From Lysobacterales bacterium (lineage in GTDB: Bacteria; Pseudomonadota; Gammaproteobacteria; Nevskiales; Salinisphaeraceae), in assembly GCA_002715985.1 (NCBI GenBank), contig PBAO01000015.1, positions 4,978-68,977 of the forward strand: a stretch of DNA of 64,000 bases, read 5' to 3'. The translations under genes and the position numbers were made by a program. The notes under the pieces were generated by a model. The model made no database searches. It saw only the letters and a program-made list of their open reading frames with translations, and was not told the DNA's origin. Shown in pieces: positions 61,001 through 64,000 of this stretch (position 1 is the stretch's first letter; each line of letters starts with the position of its first letter).

Positions 61001-62702
61001 AACGCCCCGGTGCGATATCGATCGGGGCAAGGCCCGTGGCCGTATCGCCGTAGTGAACGGGGGCGGGGCGCGCGGCTGCACCGTGCGCCTGGCACCAGGC
61101 CAGCCATTCGTGCCACCAGGACTCATGATAGCCCGGCGCCCCGGCCCGCCAATCAGCGGCCGTCTCCCCCTGACCACAGACATCACTGGCATACATCGTG
61201 CCCTCGCCCGGTGGACAGACCAATGACTGCACGTGCCCGGCCCCAACCAGCACGAAACGAGAGGGCGCACTCAGACGTGCGGCGCTTTCGTGACAGGCGC
61301 GCCACGGGGTGATGTGGTCTTTTTCCCCGGCCATGACGAACACATCGCAGTCGATCGCCGACAGGTCGATCGCGATATCGTCGATCATGATCCCGCCGGG
61401 GCGCGCCAGCGCGTCGTCGCCATAGATGCGCAGCAGATCGGCGTGCAGTCGCGCCGGCAGCCGGGTGGTATCGGCGTTCCAATACAGGATATCGCTGGCC
61501 GGCGGGCGCTGGCCGAGCACGTAGTTATTGGTCACGAACCGCCAGATCATGTCCTCGGGGCGCAGCCAGGCAAAAGCCCGTGCCATGTCGGCCCCATCGA
61601 GTACGCCCGTCGTCGAGGATCGCGCCAGGGCGTGTCGCACGGCGCGTTCGTCATGGGCCCGGCCGGCGTCGTCGGTTGCCAGACTCTTGCCCAGCAGCGT
61701 GACGAACAACGACAGACAGGCCACATCGGCCGATGCGGCCCCGGGCGCGACGTCGCGGGCGCGACGATAGGCCAGCGCCACGGCCGCGGTGAGCCCGCCG
61801 GCACAGGCGCCCACGAGCTTGACCGCGGCGCCGTCATTGAGGGTGGCCACACGCTCGATCGCTTGATCCACGGCCTTGACGTAATCCGCCAGCCCCCAGT
61901 GCTTCTGGGCAGCCGTGGGGTTGCGCCAGGACAGCATGAAAACCGGCTGACCGGCGGCCAGCGCATAGCGCACAAAGCTGTTCTCGCCCGATAGATCGAA
62001 GACATAGAACTTGTTGATCTGAGGCGGCACGATGAGGATGGGCGATGCATCCTGCTCGGGCGTGGCCGGGGCGTACTGGATCAGCTCGACCAGTGCATCA
62101 CGATAGATGACCGCCCCCGGCGTGGCCGCGATGTTCTTGCCGATCGTGAATGCGGACGTGTCGACCTGGCGCGGCAGCCCGTGGTGACGCGTCATGTCAT
62201 CGACGAACTGCACCAGCCCGGTGAGCATCGATGCGCCCTTCGTGGCCCGGGCGCGCGCATAGAAACCGGGATGCAGGAAGAAAAGATTGCTCGGCGCCCC
62301 GGCTGCCATGGCATGACGCACGACAAAGCGCAGGCGATCGCGCGTGGTGTCGTCGACCGTGAGTGCGTCGACCAGATCGGTCAGCGCCTGTGACCAGGCC
62401 AGATAGATCTGCAGGGTGCGCCGGAACACCGGATGCGCCTGCCAGGAGTGATCGGTGAAACGTCGGTCGCCGGCGTGCGGGGCGAGCGGCGCACGCCCCA
62501 AGGCGATGAGCGCCAGACGGGCAACCAGGGCCATCTCGATGCGTGCCACGGTCAAGGGCTGGCGCGCACTGGCCGCCACGAGTTCGGACATCGAGCGCGA
62601 CAACGAGGGCCACTCCGCTCGACGGCTGGGATCCATGACCTCGGGCTCGGCCGAGGGCAGTTCGGGGGAGCTAGCAGCTGAGCGGGGCCTGGCAATCGGC
62701 AT
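60984..62702 (-). CDS. phaC: poly(3-hydroxyalkanoate) synthase
   Basis: KLVGACAGGLTAAVALAYRR (lipase-like box with catalytic Cys), VFMLSWRNPTAAQKHWGLADYV, VLVGAGHVQSLVCPPG. Confidence 0.93.
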   Translation of the reverse strand: MPIARPRSAASSPELPSAEPEVMDPSRRAEWPSLSRSMSELVAASARQPLTVARIEMALVARLALIALGRAPLAPHAGDRRFTDHSWQAHPVFRRTLQIYLAWSQALTDLVDALTVDDTTRDRLRFVVRHAMAAGAPSNLFFLHPGFYARARATKGASMLTGLVQFVDDMTRHHGLPRQVDTSAFTIGKNIAATPGAVIYRDALVELIQYAPATPEQDASPILIVPPQINKFYVFDLSGENSFVRYALAAGQPVFMLSWRNPTAAQKHWGLADYVKAVDQAIERVATLNDGAAVKLVGACAGGLTAAVALAYRRARDVAPGAASADVACLSLFVTLLGKSLATDDAGRAHDERAVRHALARSSTTGVLDGADMARAFAWLRPEDMIWRFVTNNYVLGQRPPASDILYWNADTTRLPARLHADLLRIYGDDALARPGGIMIDDIAIDLSAIDCDVFVMAGEKDHITPWRACHESAARLSAPSRFVLVGAGHVQSLVCPPGEGTMYASDVCGQGETAADWRAGAPGYHESWWHEWLAWCQAHGAAARPAPVHYGDTATGLAPIDIAPGRYVRQR

Positions 62703-62803
62703 GAGCAACTCACGGCTCGACGAGGCCACGGGAATGGCTCGTCGCAGGGAATACCCTGTCAATCGTTACAATGCGCCGAGCATCAATTCAAGCGAAACCG
62801 GTC

Positions 62804-64000
62804 ATGGCATCTTTCGGCGCGATCAAACAAGGCTACGAACGCATCGTTTGGGCGCGCGACCCCGAGGATCTGGCGCTCTACAAGCGCGTGCCCCTGCGTG
62901 CTGCGCGTATCATCATCGCGCTCATCGGCGATTTTCGTGACGGCGATATCACGCTGCGCGCCATGAGCCTGGTCTATACCACGCTCGTCTCGCTGGTTCC
63001 GCTTCTGGCACTGGCGTTCTCGTTGCTCAAGGCCTTTGGCGCGGACAATGCCCTGCGGCCGACGCTGGCCCGTTTTCTGGCGCCGTTGGGCAGTGGCAGC
63101 ACGGCCATCGTCGACAAGATCGTGGATTTCGTCTCCAACGTGCAGGTCGGCGTTCTCGGGGCGATCGGCGTGGTGGCCCTGATCTATTCCGTGCTGTCGC
63201 TGATACAGAAAGTCGAGGCCGGCTGCAATTTCATCTGGCGGGTGCGCCAGCCCCGCCCGCTGGGCCGACGTGTCACCGAATACATCAGCGTGCTGGTCGT
63301 CGGGCCTCTGGTCATCCTGGCGGCAGCGAGTCTCACGGCCAGTGTGTCGAAGAATTCGACCGTGGTGTATCTGTCGCAGTACCAGGGCTTTGGCATGGCG
63401 CTGTATGCAGCCGGCCACGTCCTGCCCTATGTGCTCTACAGCATCGCCTTCACGGCACTGTTCAAGTTCATTCCCAACACGCGCGTCAAGCTTGTACCCG
63501 CAATCGGCGGCGGCATTTTCGCCGGCGTGCTGTGGCAGACCGCCAGTATCGGGTTTTCCGTGTTCGCCAGCAACGCCGGTAACGTCAACGCGATCTACTC
63601 GAGTTTCGCGATTCTCATCCTTCTGCTGATCTGGCTGTATGTGTCGTGGATGATCGTGTTGCTGGGGTGCCGGGTCGCGTTCTGGATTCAGCACCCCGAG
63701 CGTTTGATGCCCGGCGACTACCCGCCACGGCTGGGCAGCCGCGAAGCCGAGCGTCTGGTGCTTCGTATCGCGACCGAGATCGCGCGTCGCTTTTCGCTCG
63801 GCGAGCCCGCCACCGATGTAGCGCATCTGTCACAACAGCTGCATGCCGCCCCCGATCATGTCCATCGCGCGGTCGAGCGTCTGGTCGTCGCGGATGTCCT
63901 CATCGAAACCGAACAGGGCTCTGCCACCCAGGCCCTGGTCCCCAAACGCGATATCCGGCGCATCCGCGTGGCCGATATCGTCGCCGTGGTGGCCAACGGC
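62804..64000 (+). CDS. YihY/virulence factor BrkB family membrane protein (partial, runs off the right edge)
   Basis: From ATG 62804: MASFGAIKQGYERIVWARDPEDLALYKRVPLRAARIIIALIGDFRDGDITLRAMSLVYTTLVSLVPLLALAFSLLKAFG; no stop before the window edge. Confidence 0.9.
   Translation, partial: MASFGAIKQGYERIVWARDPEDLALYKRVPLRAARIIIALIGDFRDGDITLRAMSLVYTTLVSLVPLLALAFSLLKAFGADNALRPTLARFLAPLGSGSTAIVDKIVDFVSNVQVGVLGAIGVVALIYSVLSLIQKVEAGCNFIWRVRQPRPLGRRVTEYISVLVVGPLVILAAASLTASVSKNSTVVYLSQYQGFGMALYAAGHVLPYVLYSIAFTALFKFIPNTRVKLVPAIGGGIFAGVLWQTASIGFSVFASNAGNVNAIYSSFAILILLLIWLYVSWMIVLLGCRVAFWIQHPERLMPGDYPPRLGSREAERLVLRIATEIARRFSLGEPATDVAHLSQQLHAAPDHVHRAVERLVVADVLIETEQGSATQALVPKRDIRRIRVADIVAVVANG

Noticed and set aside
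62783-63826. 347-aa minus-strand ORF
   Set aside because: Antisense to the YihY/BrkB gene, whose frame is open to the window end with clear membrane segments.
1-64000. CRISPR array, prophage, integron, toxin-antitoxin or defence system
   Set aside because: No regularly spaced direct repeats, phage structural genes, recombinases, or recognisable defence genes seen on either strand.

Overview
This is a GC-rich, gene-dense bacterial chromosomal segment, about 60 annotated features including roughly 52 CDS. Gene orders match gammaproteobacterial housekeeping neighbourhoods: hemA-prfA-prmC; lolB/prs/rplY/pth/ychF; purN-purM-perM-hda; dcd/apbC/metG/nth. By inference this is a Salinisphaera/Halomonas-like gammaproteobacterium. 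The left third is accessory metabolism: (i) a near-complete De Ley-Doudoroff galactose/galactonate set (galM, Gal-type dehydrogenase, lactonase, dgoD, dgoA, dgoK) interrupted by a copper operon (copZ-csoR-copA) and an esterase; (ii) an osmolyte block (choline-sulfatase, AbrB-type permease, and a carnitine-to-betaine module of BKACE, carnitine dehydrogenase and thioesterase). The right end carries a PHA operon (phaC plus two PhaZ-like alpha/beta hydrolases) and a partial YihY gene. Two tRNAs (Met-CAT, Gln-TTG) and several hairpin terminators were found. No rRNA, CRISPR array, prophage or intact IS was found. The observations most worth following up are: two tandem PhaZ-like proteins that both have Gly where the nucleophile Ser should be; a ~306-bp MITE-like element with 22-bp perfect terminal inverted repeats and CTAG flanks; a family of imperfect dispersed intergenic repeats; an 870-aa orphan protein inserted in a conserved block; tandem divergent envelope-protein paralogues; absence of ispE from its canonical slot; a CsoR-family regulator with a C-H-H ligand set; and a gluconokinase that may start at a non-canonical ATC. 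Family calls were made by reading translations, without database searches.
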